36,695 bases of DNA from NCBI GenBank assembly GCA_964396415.1, contig CAYNFM010000027.1, positions 1 to 36,695 on the forward strand, written 5' to 3'. Shown in pieces: positions 16,857-25,544 of this stretch. The position numbers and the translations under genes are program-made. The notes under the pieces were generated by a model, which was given only the letters and a program-made list of their open reading frames with translations, was not told the origin of the DNA and searched no databases. The stretch is from UBA1306 sp964396415 (GTDB lineage: Bacteria; Spirochaetota; Spirochaetia; Treponematales; Rectinemataceae). How positions within the stretch are numbered: position 1 is the first letter of the stretch; every line of letters begins with the position of its first letter.

Positions 16857-17590
16857 AATAGAAATCATGAGTCCGAGCTCCGCCGCCTCGATGCGTTCGG
16901 CGGTCAGGCCGAAGCGGCCCTGGATGTACTCAGTACTCCTGGGACCCCACCTCGCCGAACTCGTCCTGCACGCCGATTCGCCAGAACTTGACGACGATGC
17001 CCTCCTCGGGGAGGGTCTCCGCCACGGCCCCGCCCAAGGCGCCGGAGGCCTGGACGTTCTCGCAGGCGACGGCCCGGCCCGTCTCCCTCGCGAAGCCGAA
17101 CAGGGTCTCGACGTCGAGGGGCTTGAAGCTGAGGACGTCGACGACCGTCGCCTTCACGCCGCGGGAGAGGAGGCTATCGAAGGCCTTCAAGGCTTCCCCG
17201 ACCATGAGGGCCCCGAGGGCGAATATCGCGATATCCCGCCGCGACGGACGATCTTCGACCTGTCTATTTCGAATTTCTCGTCCGCGGGGTAGAGGATGTC
17301 GGCGCTGCCGCGGGGCATGCGGATATAGACGCAGCCGTAGCGCTCCGCCGACCGTCGGACGAGGGAGGACAGGCTCACGGGGGCCGACGGCTCGAGCACC
17401 CAGAGGCCTGGTATGGCTCGCATAAGCGCCAGGTACTCGAAGGGCATGTGGCTGCCTTCGTTGTACTTGGCCGTGGCGTCCGGGTCCGTCCCGACGAGTT
17501 TCACGTTGAGCTGCGCGCAGTTCGCGGAAAAAAAGAACTAGTCGTAGTCCCACCCGCGAAGCTCCCGAAGGGGATCGCGAAGGGAACCTT
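16857..17590 (-). pseudogene. Transketolase C-terminal subunit, frameshifted and 5'-truncated
   Basis: Transketolase blocks are spread over different frames. KVPFAIPFGSFAGG (about 17590-17545) comes first. After a shift at a run of seven Ts (about 17529-17535), ANCAQLNVKLVGTD and GSHMPFEYLALMRAIPGLWV follow. Another shift near 17240 gives RDIAIFALGALMVGEALKAF and VACENVQASGALGGAVAE. A 7-bp duplication near 16930 then puts a stop before the true C-terminus (IQGRFGLTAERIEAAE). The N-terminal part is fused to the dehydrogenase stub upstream. A split transketolase would have worked with an N-terminal subunit, which is not present here. Several independent lesions make simple sequencing error unlikely. 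Confidence 0.8.
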
Positions 17591-17786
17591 CCACGTCTTG
17601 GGCGTCGATGAGAACTTTGCCGAGAGCATCGGCGCGAGGGCCGATGCTCTCGGCGACCGCATTGGCCCTTGCGGGATCGATATCCGTGACCGCGACAGCT
17701 GTCGCTCCGGACAGGATATGGGCGATTCTTCGGGTGTGATCCTGTCCGATTTTCCCGACTCCGATTACTCCGACTCTAACTGCCAT
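17588..17786 (-). pseudogene. N-terminal stub of an inositol-dehydrogenase-like Gfo/Idh/MocA gene
   Basis: From ATG 17786 (GGGGAGAG upstream) the sequence reads MAVRVGVIGVGKIGQDHTRRI and continues as a Rossmann half-domain (VAVTDIDPARANAVAE) for about 65 residues. It breaks off near DAQDVE and runs into transketolase sequence; the frame closes at the TAG at 17538. The EKP motif and the catalytic domain are gone. A deletion that joined this gene to the transketolase remnant explains the structure. Confidence 0.8.
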
Positions 17787-17828
17787 GTCCGCAACTCTCC
17801 CCTGACCACGAGCATTTGCATGCATACT

Positions 17829-17842
17829 CGCAAACATTGCCA
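17829..17842 (-). promoter_or_regulatory. Probable LacI-family operator of the decayed operon
   Basis: CGCAAACATTGCCA is a degenerate match to the window's operator consensus (TGCAAACGTTNCCA). It sits twelve bases past a possible -10 box, the same place as at the intact promoters. Confidence 0.5.
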
Positions 17843-17854
17843 AAACTTCCACCA

Positions 17855-17881
17855 ATCTTATCCACTTTTGCGATCTGTCAA
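17855..17881 (-). promoter_or_regulatory. Possible promoter of the decayed operon
   Basis: On the minus strand: -35 TTGACA (17881-17876) and -10 TAAGAT (17860-17855), with a short 15-bp spacer. The placement mirrors the transporter promoter next to the first lacI. Confidence 0.4.
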
Positions 17882-17890
17882 ACGGTTTCT
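17877..17890 (+). promoter_or_regulatory. Possible second LacI-type operator overlapping the -35 box
   Basis: Its reverse complement AGAAACCGTTTGAC matches 10 of 14 positions of the operator at 13272-13285, including the core, and occupies the equivalent promoter-upstream position. Confidence 0.4.
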
Positions 17891-17952
17891 TTCTTTTCTT
17901 AAGGCCTTGTGCCGCGGAAGACATGGAGAGTAGATTGGCAACGGTACCAGCA

Positions 17953-18978
17953 ATGATTAGTATAAAGGACGTAGCGAGGCTCGCTGGCGTTTCGGCCTCC
18001 ACTGTCTCGCGGGTGGTCAACCAACGCCAGTACGTCAAGCCGGAGATACGGGAGCGCGTCCTCGCCCTCGTGAAGGAGACCGGCTACGTGCCGAACAACG
18101 CGGCGAGATCCATGGTGCTCAAGCGCACTTTCACCGTCGGCATCGTGATTCCCTATGCGTTCAACATGTTCCAACGCCAGCTTTTCTCATCAATAGAGCA
18201 CCATCTGGAGAGTTTCGGCTACCGCACGTCCTTTTTCTTCGCAAAGTGGGAGCCCGAGAGCGAGCTCAAGTGCCTCCGGAGGCTCAAGGGCGAAAAGCTG
18301 GACGGCGTCATCATGATCCACGAGATACGTCATCCCGAATTCTACGAGTACCTCTCGCGCTCCACGCTGCCCGCCGTCTTCTGCACCTTCGAGAGGCCCG
18401 AGCTCGACTTCCCTTCGATCCATGTCGACGAAGAAGAGGGGGCGCGGGCGGCTACCCGCCACCTCATCGAGCTGGGCCACCGCAGGATCGCCCTCCTTTC
18501 AGGATCGCAGTTCTCCTTCGCCACCCAGCGCGCGGTCGGCTACCGCACCGCCCTCGAGGCCGCGGGCATAGCCTTCGACGAGAAGCTCACCGTGCGCGCC
18601 CCTTATTACAGCGCGGAGGAAGGGCGGGAGAGCATGCGGGACCTGCTGTCGTCGGCCAGGCCTTTGACCGCGGTATTCGCCGAGACCGACGAGCTGGCGA
18701 TCGGCGCGATTCGCGCGCTCTTCGAGTCGGGCTTCTCGGTCCCGCGGGATGTCTCCGTCGTCGGCTTCGATGACATCGATATCTGCGCTTTCCTTTCGCC
18801 CAGCCTCACGACGGTGCGTCAGCCCATTCAGGAGATGGGGAAAAAGACTGCCGAATTAATGTCCGGTCTCATCGCAGGGGAGGAAATGGACACGAGTTCT
18901 ATGGTATTCGACCATGAGCTCATAGTTCGCGAGTCGACCGCTGCCCCCAAACACTCGAAAAACAGGCATGGGAAATAG
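17953..18978 (+). CDS. LacI-family transcriptional regulator, paralogue of the 13364-14365 regulator
   Basis: 341 residues from ATG 17953, chosen because MISIKDVARLAGVS aligns with the start of the first regulator; an in-frame ATG at 17923 adds ten non-homologous residues. The helix-turn-helix (VSASTVSRVVNQRQYVK) is nearly the same as the first regulator's (VSPATVSRVVNQKQYVK), so both probably bind the same operators. The effector domains are also alike through most of their length, with a short extra tail here (KHSKNRHGK). It is divergent from a decayed operon, so it has lost its local target but may still act on the intact regulon. Confidence 0.9.
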   Translation: MISIKDVARLAGVSASTVSRVVNQRQYVKPEIRERVLALVKETGYVPNNAARSMVLKRTFTVGIVIPYAFNMFQRQLFSSIEHHLESFGYRTSFFFAKWEPESELKCLRRLKGEKLDGVIMIHEIRHPEFYEYLSRSTLPAVFCTFERPELDFPSIHVDEEEGARAATRHLIELGHRRIALLSGSQFSFATQRAVGYRTALEAAGIAFDEKLTVRAPYYSAEEGRESMRDLLSSARPLTAVFAETDELAIGAIRALFESGFSVPRDVSVVGFDDIDICAFLSPSLTTVRQPIQEMGKKTAELMSGLIAGEEMDTSSMVFDHELIVRESTAAPKHSKNRHGK

Positions 18979-19123
18979 CGCTTTGTAGGGATCTTACGAC
19001 CGCTTGAATTACTGATGCGAAAACTCTGAAAGGCTGCAGTTCCTCAAGGTCACGCGGCAATAAATCGAGCACGGCTCGGTGCTTAAGAATTATACCATGC
19101 GGTGTGTCGGCATCGGGTATCTT

Positions 19124-19157
19124 GGAAGGGACGGCCGGGATCGGAGCCGTCCCTTCC
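19124..19157 (-). terminator. Stem-loop downstream of the hydG-like gene
   Basis: Perfect 12-bp stem, GGAAGGGACGGC (19124-19135) and GCCGTCCCTTCC (19146-19157), with a 10-nt loop, 18 bp after the hydG stop. No U tract follows on the minus strand, so it is a terminator-like hairpin rather than a textbook intrinsic terminator. The rest of 18979-19123 shows nothing recognisable. Confidence 0.55.
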
Positions 19158-19174
19158 CCGCGAAGGGACCTTGC

Positions 19175-20758
19175 TTACACGAAGAGGTCGCGGCAACCGT
19201 GGAGGGTCTTCTGATACAGGGGCTCGAAGCCGGGCATGAGTGAAGGAAACTGAGCCTTCGCCTCGGCGTACTCCCGCTCGATGAGCCTCTCGCACTTCTC
19301 GCGCGTAGCCGGGCTCGCGAAGTCGTCGACCCATTCCCGGAACGTGAGTATCGCGTTGAGCTTGCAGAAGTTGCCTTCGGTGCAATCGCGGAACATGCGC
19401 ATGATGCGGGCGCCCGTGCGGCCGATGCGGTATCCCGCCGTGCAGAAGCTCGTGATGTGGCCTTCGTCGGCCAAATCGCCGACCAGCTCCTCGAGGCTCC
19501 TGGGATCGCCCAGCAGGAACTGCTGATTCTCGAGGTCCTGCTCGCCCGTCCCGCGGTCCCGCTCCGGGCTCGTTCCCTCGCTGTAGGCGCCCAGGCCTAT
19601 CCTGGTGCCGGCGTCCATCTGGGTGATCCCGCGGCGCACGGCCTCGTTTCGGATGGGAGCCGGCTCGCGCGCCGTGCAGATGAGGCCGGTGTAGGGCACG
19701 GCCAGGCGAAGGATGGTGATCAGCTTCAGGAAGTCCTCGTCGCTCACGCGACGGTCCTTCGCCTCGAGCCATGGGGCGTTCGAGGCGGGCTCGAGGCGCG
19801 GGAAGCTGATCGTATGGGCGCCCACGCCGTTGAAGCGCCTCTCCAGCTCGCGGGAGTGGCTGACCAGGCCGAGCAGCTCGAAGCGCCAGTCCGCGAGTCC
19901 GAAGAGCGCGCCGATCCCCACGTCGTCGACGCCTGCTTCCATTGCCCTATGGTGGCAGTACAGCCGCCAGCGGAAATCGCCCTTGATCGTCCGCGATGGA
20001 TGGACACGGGCGTACGCCCTGCGATCGTAGGTTTCCTGGAACACCTGGAAGGTGCCCATCCCCACCTCGCTCAGCCTCCGGAGCTTTTCGATGCTCATGG
20101 GGGCGGCGTTCACGTTTACCCTGCGGATATTGGCCTCGCCCTTGCGGGTTTGGACCTTGACGGAATAGATGGTGTCTATGGCGCTTATCATGTAATCGAC
20201 GTCGCTGTCGGGATGCTCGCCGAAGACCACGACGAGGCGCTTGTGGCCGAAGTCGCGCGTCAGGGCCTCGGCTTCCCGGCGTACCTCGTCCAGAGTCAGG
20301 CGACGCCGCTTCATCTCTCCGTTCTCGGCGCGGAAGCCGCAGTAAACGCAGGAATTCACGCACTTGCTGCTGAGATAGAGCGGCGCGAAGACGACTATGC
20401 GGTTGTTATAGACCTTAGTCTTGATGGCCAGCGCCGCGTCGATCATCTCCTGCCAGGTTTCGGGGGAGCGAACGCGCAAGAGGCAGCCGACTTCCTCGAG
20501 ATCGAGAGCCTTGATCGAAGAGGACTTGGCGAGGATGTCCCTGACTTCCGATACGGAAGGCTCTCCGCGTCCATCTGCGACTATCCCGTCGATGCGCTCG
20601 TCGTCGATGAAATCCTCGCCGCCCTCGAGGTAGCGGTCGATCTCGCCGCGTACGATGACGTTCCCGGCCCAATCCTTCGGCGGGACGCTTCCCTCGGGCG
20701 CCAAGGGAGCGATCGGCCGTTCCAGGACGACCGTCTCAGGACGATGTGCGATACTCAT
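19175..20758 (-). CDS. hydG: HydG-like radical SAM protein ([FeFe]-hydrogenase maturation family)
   Basis: 527 residues from ATG 20758 (GGAGGG upstream), somewhat longer than the usual ~470 because of an N-terminal extension. The radical SAM cluster motif is C133-VNS-C137-VY-C140. Matches to Thermotoga-type HydG run throughout: GHKRLVVVFGEHP, RRVNVNAAPMS, GTFQVFQETY, DVGIGALFGLADW, AHTISFPRLEPA and VPYTGLICTAREP. HydG cleaves tyrosine and builds an Fe-CO-CN unit for the H-cluster, using an auxiliary cluster bound by CX2CX22C. Here that motif reads C439-T-A-G442 ... C465: the second cysteine is Gly (GGA codon). No hydE, hydF or hydrogenase gene is nearby. It is either a variant HydG or a paralogue with another job. 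Confidence 0.82.
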   Translation of the reverse strand: MSIAHRPETVVLERPIAPLAPEGSVPPKDWAGNVIVRGEIDRYLEGGEDFIDDERIDGIVADGRGEPSVSEVRDILAKSSSIKALDLEEVGCLLRVRSPETWQEMIDAALAIKTKVYNNRIVVFAPLYLSSKCVNSCVYCGFRAENGEMKRRRLTLDEVRREAEALTRDFGHKRLVVVFGEHPDSDVDYMISAIDTIYSVKVQTRKGEANIRRVNVNAAPMSIEKLRRLSEVGMGTFQVFQETYDRRAYARVHPSRTIKGDFRWRLYCHHRAMEAGVDDVGIGALFGLADWRFELLGLVSHSRELERRFNGVGAHTISFPRLEPASNAPWLEAKDRRVSDEDFLKLITILRLAVPYTGLICTAREPAPIRNEAVRRGITQMDAGTRIGLGAYSEGTSPERDRGTGEQDLENQQFLLGDPRSLEELVGDLADEGHITSFCTAGYRIGRTGARIMRMFRDCTEGNFCKLNAILTFREWVDDFASPATREKCERLIEREYAEAKAQFPSLMPGFEPLYQKTLHGCRDLFV

Positions 20759-20966
20759 GCATCCCTCCGTTTCGAAAGGACACACCGGGGCGCGGGCGCC
20801 TCGAAGGCCGTAGCCGATCCGTGGCCGAGTCGTTTGCGGTAGGTCGGATATCCGGTCCGGTCTCTTCTTCCTCGGGGCCCGACGGGCGCTTCGGAGTCCG
20901 ATGTGCGGTGACGCTTCGGCGGCAGGGCGATGATTGTCGCTGACTTCCGTCTCGGCGGTCTCCATA

Positions 20967-21896
20967 CTACCGGAGAGGCGGGATTCGGTCAATGCGCCAC
21001 GAGGCGAGATATTCGTCCACCGCCCTCCTGATCGCCGCGACGTGCGCGGGAGTCGTGCCGCAGCAGCCGCCTACCACATCCACCCCCGAGCCCAACATTG
21101 CCGGCACGAGGGCCGCCGCGTACTCGGGACCCTCGGGGTAGGTATCGATCCCGTCGACGCTCGTCGGCAGGCCCGCGTTGGCCTGCGCCGCGATCGGCGC
21201 TCCGCGGGCCGCGGGCCGCATGGCCTTTATCACTTCTATCATCCCCGCGAAACCGTCGCCGCAATTCGCTCCCACGATATCCGCGCCGGCATCGAGGGCG
21301 GCGGCCGCGGCGGCCCCGGGCGAGAGTCCCGACAGGGTACGATAGCCGCCCCGAGGCGTCCTGCCGAAGCTGAACGTGCAGATGACCTCGAGACCCGTCG
21401 CTTCCTTGGCGGCGCGGACGGCGATGGCGGCCTCGTCGGCCTCGCTCATCGTCTCGATGCAGAGCGCGTCGGCGCCTCCGCGCGCCAGGGCGATGGCCTG
21501 TTCCCGGAACGCGTCGCGAATCTCCTCGCTCGTAAGATCGCTCAGCGCCGGTATTTTGCCCGTCGGACCCATCGTGCCTACGACCCAGGCTCGGGAGCCG
21601 ACGGCCTCGCGCGAAAGGCGGGCCGCCGCCTCGTTGAGCTCGGCCGCCCGCTCCGACAGGCCGTAGGCCGAAAGCCTGATCCTCGTGCCGCCGAAGCTGT
21701 TGGTACCGATCATATCGGCGCCGGAAGCCAGGTAGCTCGAGGCGATGTCCCGGACGTCCGAGGGCCTTAGGGAGCACCAGAGCTCGGGACACTGTCCTTT
21801 GCCCAAGCCCCTTCTAAAAAGGAAGGTGCCCCAGGCCCCGTCCGATACGAGCGCTCCGCGTTCCTTGGCGGCCGCGGCGATGCTTGTCCTCGCCAT
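20967..21896 (-). CDS. Homocysteine S-methyltransferase family protein (MetH N-terminal-domain-like)
   Basis: 309 residues forming one homocysteine-binding barrel. Zinc ligands are Cys212 (GANCG) and Cys278-Cys279 (GGCCGTTP). The N-terminal SDGAWGTFL and GTNSFGGTR are family hallmarks. Such enzymes move a methyl group to homocysteine. This one stands alone, without the B12-binding and folate domains of MetH, and could work with separate corrinoid proteins or with S-methylmethionine. No Shine-Dalgarno is seen before ATG 21896. It is divergent from the PP2C operon; the 208 bp between it and hydG hold no recognisable feature. Confidence 0.85.
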   Translation of the reverse strand: MARTSIAAAAKERGALVSDGAWGTFLFRRGLGKGQCPELWCSLRPSDVRDIASSYLASGADMIGTNSFGGTRIRLSAYGLSERAAELNEAAARLSREAVGSRAWVVGTMGPTGKIPALSDLTSEEIRDAFREQAIALARGGADALCIETMSEADEAAIAVRAAKEATGLEVICTFSFGRTPRGGYRTLSGLSPGAAAAAALDAGADIVGANCGDGFAGMIEVIKAMRPAARGAPIAAQANAGLPTSVDGIDTYPEGPEYAAALVPAMLGSGVDVVGGCCGTTPAHVAAIRRAVDEYLASWRIDRIPPLR

Positions 21897-21942
21897 GGAG
21901 GAATCTTACAGCGGGACAGGGGACGCGGAAAGCCGAAAAATG

Positions 21943-21971
21943 TTGACTACCGGGCTCTAAGAGCGTACAAA
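21943..21971 (+). promoter_or_regulatory. Possible promoter of the PP2C/STAS operon
   Basis: -35 TTGACT (21943-21948), 17-bp spacer, -10 TACAAA (21966-21971), about 35 bp upstream of ATG 22006. Confidence 0.5.
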
Positions 21972-22005
21972 TGATGCCAATAACCTACCGGGAGCATTCC
22001 GACCG

Positions 22006-23397
22006 ATGACTTATCGAACATCGCGCAACTTGGTCGAGCTGGGAACGATGGGAACGGCGGCCCTCGCTTTCCTGATCGTGCCCCTCGTGGCGATGCCGGG
22101 CTTGGCCTTCCCCGCGGCCATGGCCCTGGGCGCCGCCGCATTCATCGTATTCTATATCCTGAAAAACGCGTCCGCGTCCGCGCTCGAGCACAGGGCATAT
22201 TCCCTCAGCTTCCAGGGGCGAGAGACTCGCATCATCATGGAATTCACCGAGCGGCTGGGCGTCTGCTTCACCGTCCTCGACCTGGTAGAGGCGATGCGCG
22301 ATAGGCTCGAGAAGGCCGCGGACATGGGCGTCATCCTCATAAAGTCCTCTTCATGGGAGCCGGTATACCGGAGCCCCTCGGCGGCCGCCACCGACCCCAG
22401 GCTCATGGAGACGCTGGAGCAGCGATTCAAGGACCAGGCGGAGGGCGTCTGCTTCGTCACCGAGGATCTCTCCCCCGCCAAGGGAAATAAGTCCGCCCGC
22501 GGCTTCCTCGTTTGCGCGAAGGGCTACCACCTCTTCGTCCTCACCCGCCTTTGCGCGCTCATCGAGCCCGAGGCCTTCAGGACGCTCTACGGAGAGCTCG
22601 GCATCTATTTCGACCGCGTGGTCACGGTATCGAGCCTTTTCGAGGTCGCCTCCCTCTCCAAGGAGTGGCAGCTCATAGCCGAGACGCAGCAATCCTTCCT
22701 GCCCCGACAGCTGCCCAGCCCCAAGAAAATCGAGCTCTCGGTATTCTACCGTCCTCTGGTCAACGTCTCCGGCGACTACTACGACGCCATCCAGGTGGAC
22801 GAGGACCGGACCCTGCTCGTCGTCGGAGACGTCTCGGGCAAAGGACTCGCCGCCGCCCTCATCATGGGCATCATCGTCAACACGATCCGCGTGATGGCCG
22901 ACAAGACCGACCTCGCGGCCATGGTACGAAGCGTCGACGCAGCAGTCAGGGACATGGGTTTCGACGACAAGTACACGGTCATGTTCGTCGGCCTCGCGGA
23001 TATCGCCAAGCGGACCTTCCGCTACGTGAACGCCGCGATGGCGGACCCGATACTCATCACGCAAACGGCGATAGGCCCCAAGGTAGTCAGGCTCCAGCCG
23101 ACCATGGGCCTCGTGGGCCTGATACCCTTGAACGACGTGGTCGTGGAGGAGCTGCCGCTCAGCACGGACGAGATGATCCTCCTCGCCTCGGACGGCGTCA
23201 CCGAAGTATCGGACGCCTCCGGCGCGAGGCTCGGCGAGACGGAGCTCTTCGAGCGGTCGCTGGCCCAGGGCTCCAAGTCGAGCGCGGCCGATCTCGTCTC
23301 CAGCGTCAGCGCGATGCTGTATTCGTTCGTCGGGGACAATCCTCTCAAGGACGACGTCACTATCCTCGCGGCGAAGGTGGGCAGGCTATGGGACTGA
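22006..23397 (+). CDS. PP2C-type (SpoIIE/RsbU) serine phosphatase with N-terminal membrane segments
   Basis: 463 residues. Two hydrophobic stretches at about residues 15-52 anchor the protein. A middle GAF-like region follows, then a linker (IAETQQSFLPRQLP) typical of RsbU-type proteins, then the PP2C domain with NVSGDYYDAIQ, VVGDVSGKGLAAALIMG, LASDGVTE and the terminal DDVTILAAK metal-binding blocks. It would dephosphorylate a phospho-STAS anti-anti-sigma protein, the likely partner being encoded at 25541. It is the first gene of a tightly overlapped operon. Confidence 0.9.
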   Translation: MTYRTSRNLVELGTMGTAALAFLIVPLVAMPGLAFPAAMALGAAAFIVFYILKNASASALEHRAYSLSFQGRETRIIMEFTERLGVCFTVLDLVEAMRDRLEKAADMGVILIKSSSWEPVYRSPSAAATDPRLMETLEQRFKDQAEGVCFVTEDLSPAKGNKSARGFLVCAKGYHLFVLTRLCALIEPEAFRTLYGELGIYFDRVVTVSSLFEVASLSKEWQLIAETQQSFLPRQLPSPKKIELSVFYRPLVNVSGDYYDAIQVDEDRTLLVVGDVSGKGLAAALIMGIIVNTIRVMADKTDLAAMVRSVDAAVRDMGFDDKYTVMFVGLADIAKRTFRYVNAAMADPILITQTAIGPKVVRLQPTMGLVGLIPLNDVVVEELPLSTDEMILLASDGVTEVSDASGARLGETELFERSLAQGSKSSAADLVSSVSAMLYSFVGDNPLKDDVTILAAKVGRLWD

Positions 23398-25544
23398 CTA
23401 TAATCGCCTTCGTCTCCATCCCCGGATTCATCGCCCTGTTCCTCATAGTCTTTCGACGCGGCAGGGAAATGCCCGGCCAGGTTACGGTAGCCTCCATCGC
23501 CGTCGTCCTCGCGGCGTATTCGCTCGCCCAGGGCCTCGTGTTCATCCTTTCCGGGCCGGGACCGGGACAGGGCAGCGCCCTTTCCCTCGAAAGGGCCTCC
23601 GGCGCGCTCATGGTCCTGACCCATGTCCTCCTCCTCCTCTTCGCGTTCAATTTCCCCACGCCCTTGCCGAATTCGCTGCGCAGGTTCGTTTGGGTACTAG
23701 TCGTTCCCCTTACCCTCGTCGCGACCTACGACGCGGCCTTCACCATGGACTATGTCACCTCGATATTCCGGCCATGGACGACGATCTTCCGAACCGAGGG
23801 CAAGTACTACGACCTGTTCGTGCTGGGCGACGCCGCGGCGGCGGTCCTCGCTGCCTTCGTATTCGCGATCCGCGCCGCGGCCGGGAAAAGCACCGTGCAA
23901 AGACAGCGCTCGGCCGTCGCGGCGGCCTTCATCGTCGCGGGCGCCGTCCTCGTCTTCGCTTCGACCGGCCTCGCCGCGGCGGGCCAGGCGAAGAGGCCGA
24001 GCACCGTATTCACCCCCGCGGCCGCCCTGGTCCTGGCGGGAGGCCTAGTCTATGCCTTCCGCCTTTCCCGGCTCTTCGACTGGCGCGCGATCGGCAGGAC
24101 CGTCCTCGGCTACGGCGCGCTCCTCGTCATCGTGGGCCTGCCGACGGGCGCGGCCGTCTCGGGACTCGTGGCCCTGGGCGGCGTCACGTCGCCGATCATC
24201 CCGATTCTCGGCGGCGTCGCGGTCTTCGTCGGGGCATCCCTCCTGGGGCGGCTCTTCTTCGCCCGCTTCTTCGAGCGCCTCAGCGCCCGCGGAGACTACC
24301 GCGAGAAGCTCGAGTCGGACCTCGCCGGGGCGGATCTCTCGCAAGGCCGCGACGCCGTGCTCGCGGAAGTCTACGGCTACCTCTCCAAGGCCTTGGATTT
24401 CAAGGATTTCACGGTTCTCATAGACGACGACCAAGGCTTCATGCGCACGGTCTACTCGCCTACGGGGGGCCGGGCGACGATCGATCGGGGATCCAAGCTC
24501 TGCGAGCTGTTCGAGAGCTCGAGCTCGAGCGTCGTCCTGAAGTCCGAGGCGCAGACGGGCTCCGACTACGCCGATGCGCGCGAGCCCCTCCTCGAGCTCT
24601 TCGAGGCTCTCAGGGCCGAAGCCCTGATCGTCGTCCTCGAAGGCCGCCGCACGATGGGCCTTTTCGCGCTCGGGGCCAGGAGCACGGGGGCCGAGTATAC
24701 CGCCTACGATTACGATACCTTCAAGGCCATCTACGGAAAGCTGTTCGTCATCGCGTACTACCTCAAGAACATCGCCCGGGAATCCATAATGACGACGGTG
24801 GACCGCGAGGTCGCCCTCTCCGACCAGATCATCCGCTTCGCCCTGGAAAAGGTCGAGCGCATTGAGCATCCCAAGGCCGACGCGGCTTGGGTGGCTCGCT
24901 CGGCCAGGAGCCTCGGCGGCGACTTCATCGACTTCGTCAGGCTCTCCCAGGACCGCTGGTTCGTCGTGATGGGCGACATCTCGGGAAAGGGCCTGTCGGC
25001 ATCGATGAACATGCTCATCCTCAAGTCGATGATCCGTACCTTCCTCCGAGTCGAGAAGGACTTCGTCGGCCTGGTTTCGCGCGTCAACGCCTTCATCAAG
25101 GACAATCTCCCCAAAGGGACTTTCCTGGCCGGGGTCTTCGGCTACCTGGACCTCGCCAAGGACATCTTCTACTTCATCAATTGCGGAGTCCCCACGATCC
25201 TGCTGTACTCGCCTGGCTTCGACACCTTCATAGAGGTGCAGGGAGAGGGCAGGATCCTCGGTTTCGTAAAGGATATCTCCCCTTATCTTAAACCCAGGAA
25301 ATTGGTCCTGCCGGCCGGCTCCGCGCTGGTGACCGCGACGGACGGCATCCTCGACAGCGAGAACCTCCGCGGCGAGCGCTTCGGCAAAGAGCGTCTGCGC
25401 CGCTCGATCCGCGAGAGGTTCGACCTGACGGCCGCCGAGATAACCTCGGGAACGATGGACGATTTCTCCGCCTTTACCGACAGGATCCAGGAGGACGATA
25501 TCACCCTCTTCGTGATGAAGCTCAGGCAAAGGAGCTCTACATGA
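23388..25544 (+). CDS. Polytopic membrane PP2C-type (SpoIIE) serine phosphatase
   Basis: 718 residues from ATG 23388, which overlaps the previous gene's end by 10 bp. The N-terminal ~290 residues hold about eight membrane helices (a 7TM-like sensor region). A GAF-like segment (about 310-460) and the PP2C domain follow: SLGGDFIDFV, VMGDISGKGLSASMNMLIL, TATDGILDSEN and DDITLFVMKL. Compared with its upstream neighbour, the sensor half is much larger, so the two phosphatases probably respond to different inputs and converge on the same STAS protein. The ligand is unknown. Confidence 0.88.
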   Translation: MGLTIIAFVSIPGFIALFLIVFRRGREMPGQVTVASIAVVLAAYSLAQGLVFILSGPGPGQGSALSLERASGALMVLTHVLLLLFAFNFPTPLPNSLRRFVWVLVVPLTLVATYDAAFTMDYVTSIFRPWTTIFRTEGKYYDLFVLGDAAAAVLAAFVFAIRAAAGKSTVQRQRSAVAAAFIVAGAVLVFASTGLAAAGQAKRPSTVFTPAAALVLAGGLVYAFRLSRLFDWRAIGRTVLGYGALLVIVGLPTGAAVSGLVALGGVTSPIIPILGGVAVFVGASLLGRLFFARFFERLSARGDYREKLESDLAGADLSQGRDAVLAEVYGYLSKALDFKDFTVLIDDDQGFMRTVYSPTGGRATIDRGSKLCELFESSSSSVVLKSEAQTGSDYADAREPLLELFEALRAEALIVVLEGRRTMGLFALGARSTGAEYTAYDYDTFKAIYGKLFVIAYYLKNIARESIMTTVDREVALSDQIIRFALEKVERIEHPKADAAWVARSARSLGGDFIDFVRLSQDRWFVVMGDISGKGLSASMNMLILKSMIRTFLRVEKDFVGLVSRVNAFIKDNLPKGTFLAGVFGYLDLAKDIFYFINCGVPTILLYSPGFDTFIEVQGEGRILGFVKDISPYLKPRKLVLPAGSALVTATDGILDSENLRGERFGKERLRRSIRERFDLTAAEITSGTMDDFSAFTDRIQEDDITLFVMKLRQRSST

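Noticed and set aside
16420..18978. Insertion sequence or transposon causing the decay
   Set aside because: No transposase fragment, terminal inverted repeats or target duplication was seen; deletion plus small indels is enough.
20825..20838. CGTTTGC core upstream of hydG resembling the LacI operator
   Set aside because: Only one half-site matches; the left half (CGAGT) lacks the AAA run, and the region is GC-rich with no promoter around it.
19457..20842. Plus-strand open frame of 461 codons
   Set aside because: It is the complement of hydG and has no family features.
22512..23387. Open frame extending the second PP2C protein by about 290 residues upstream
   Set aside because: It is Arg/Pro-rich shadow sequence of the first PP2C gene; the real start is ATG 23388, where the membrane segments begin.
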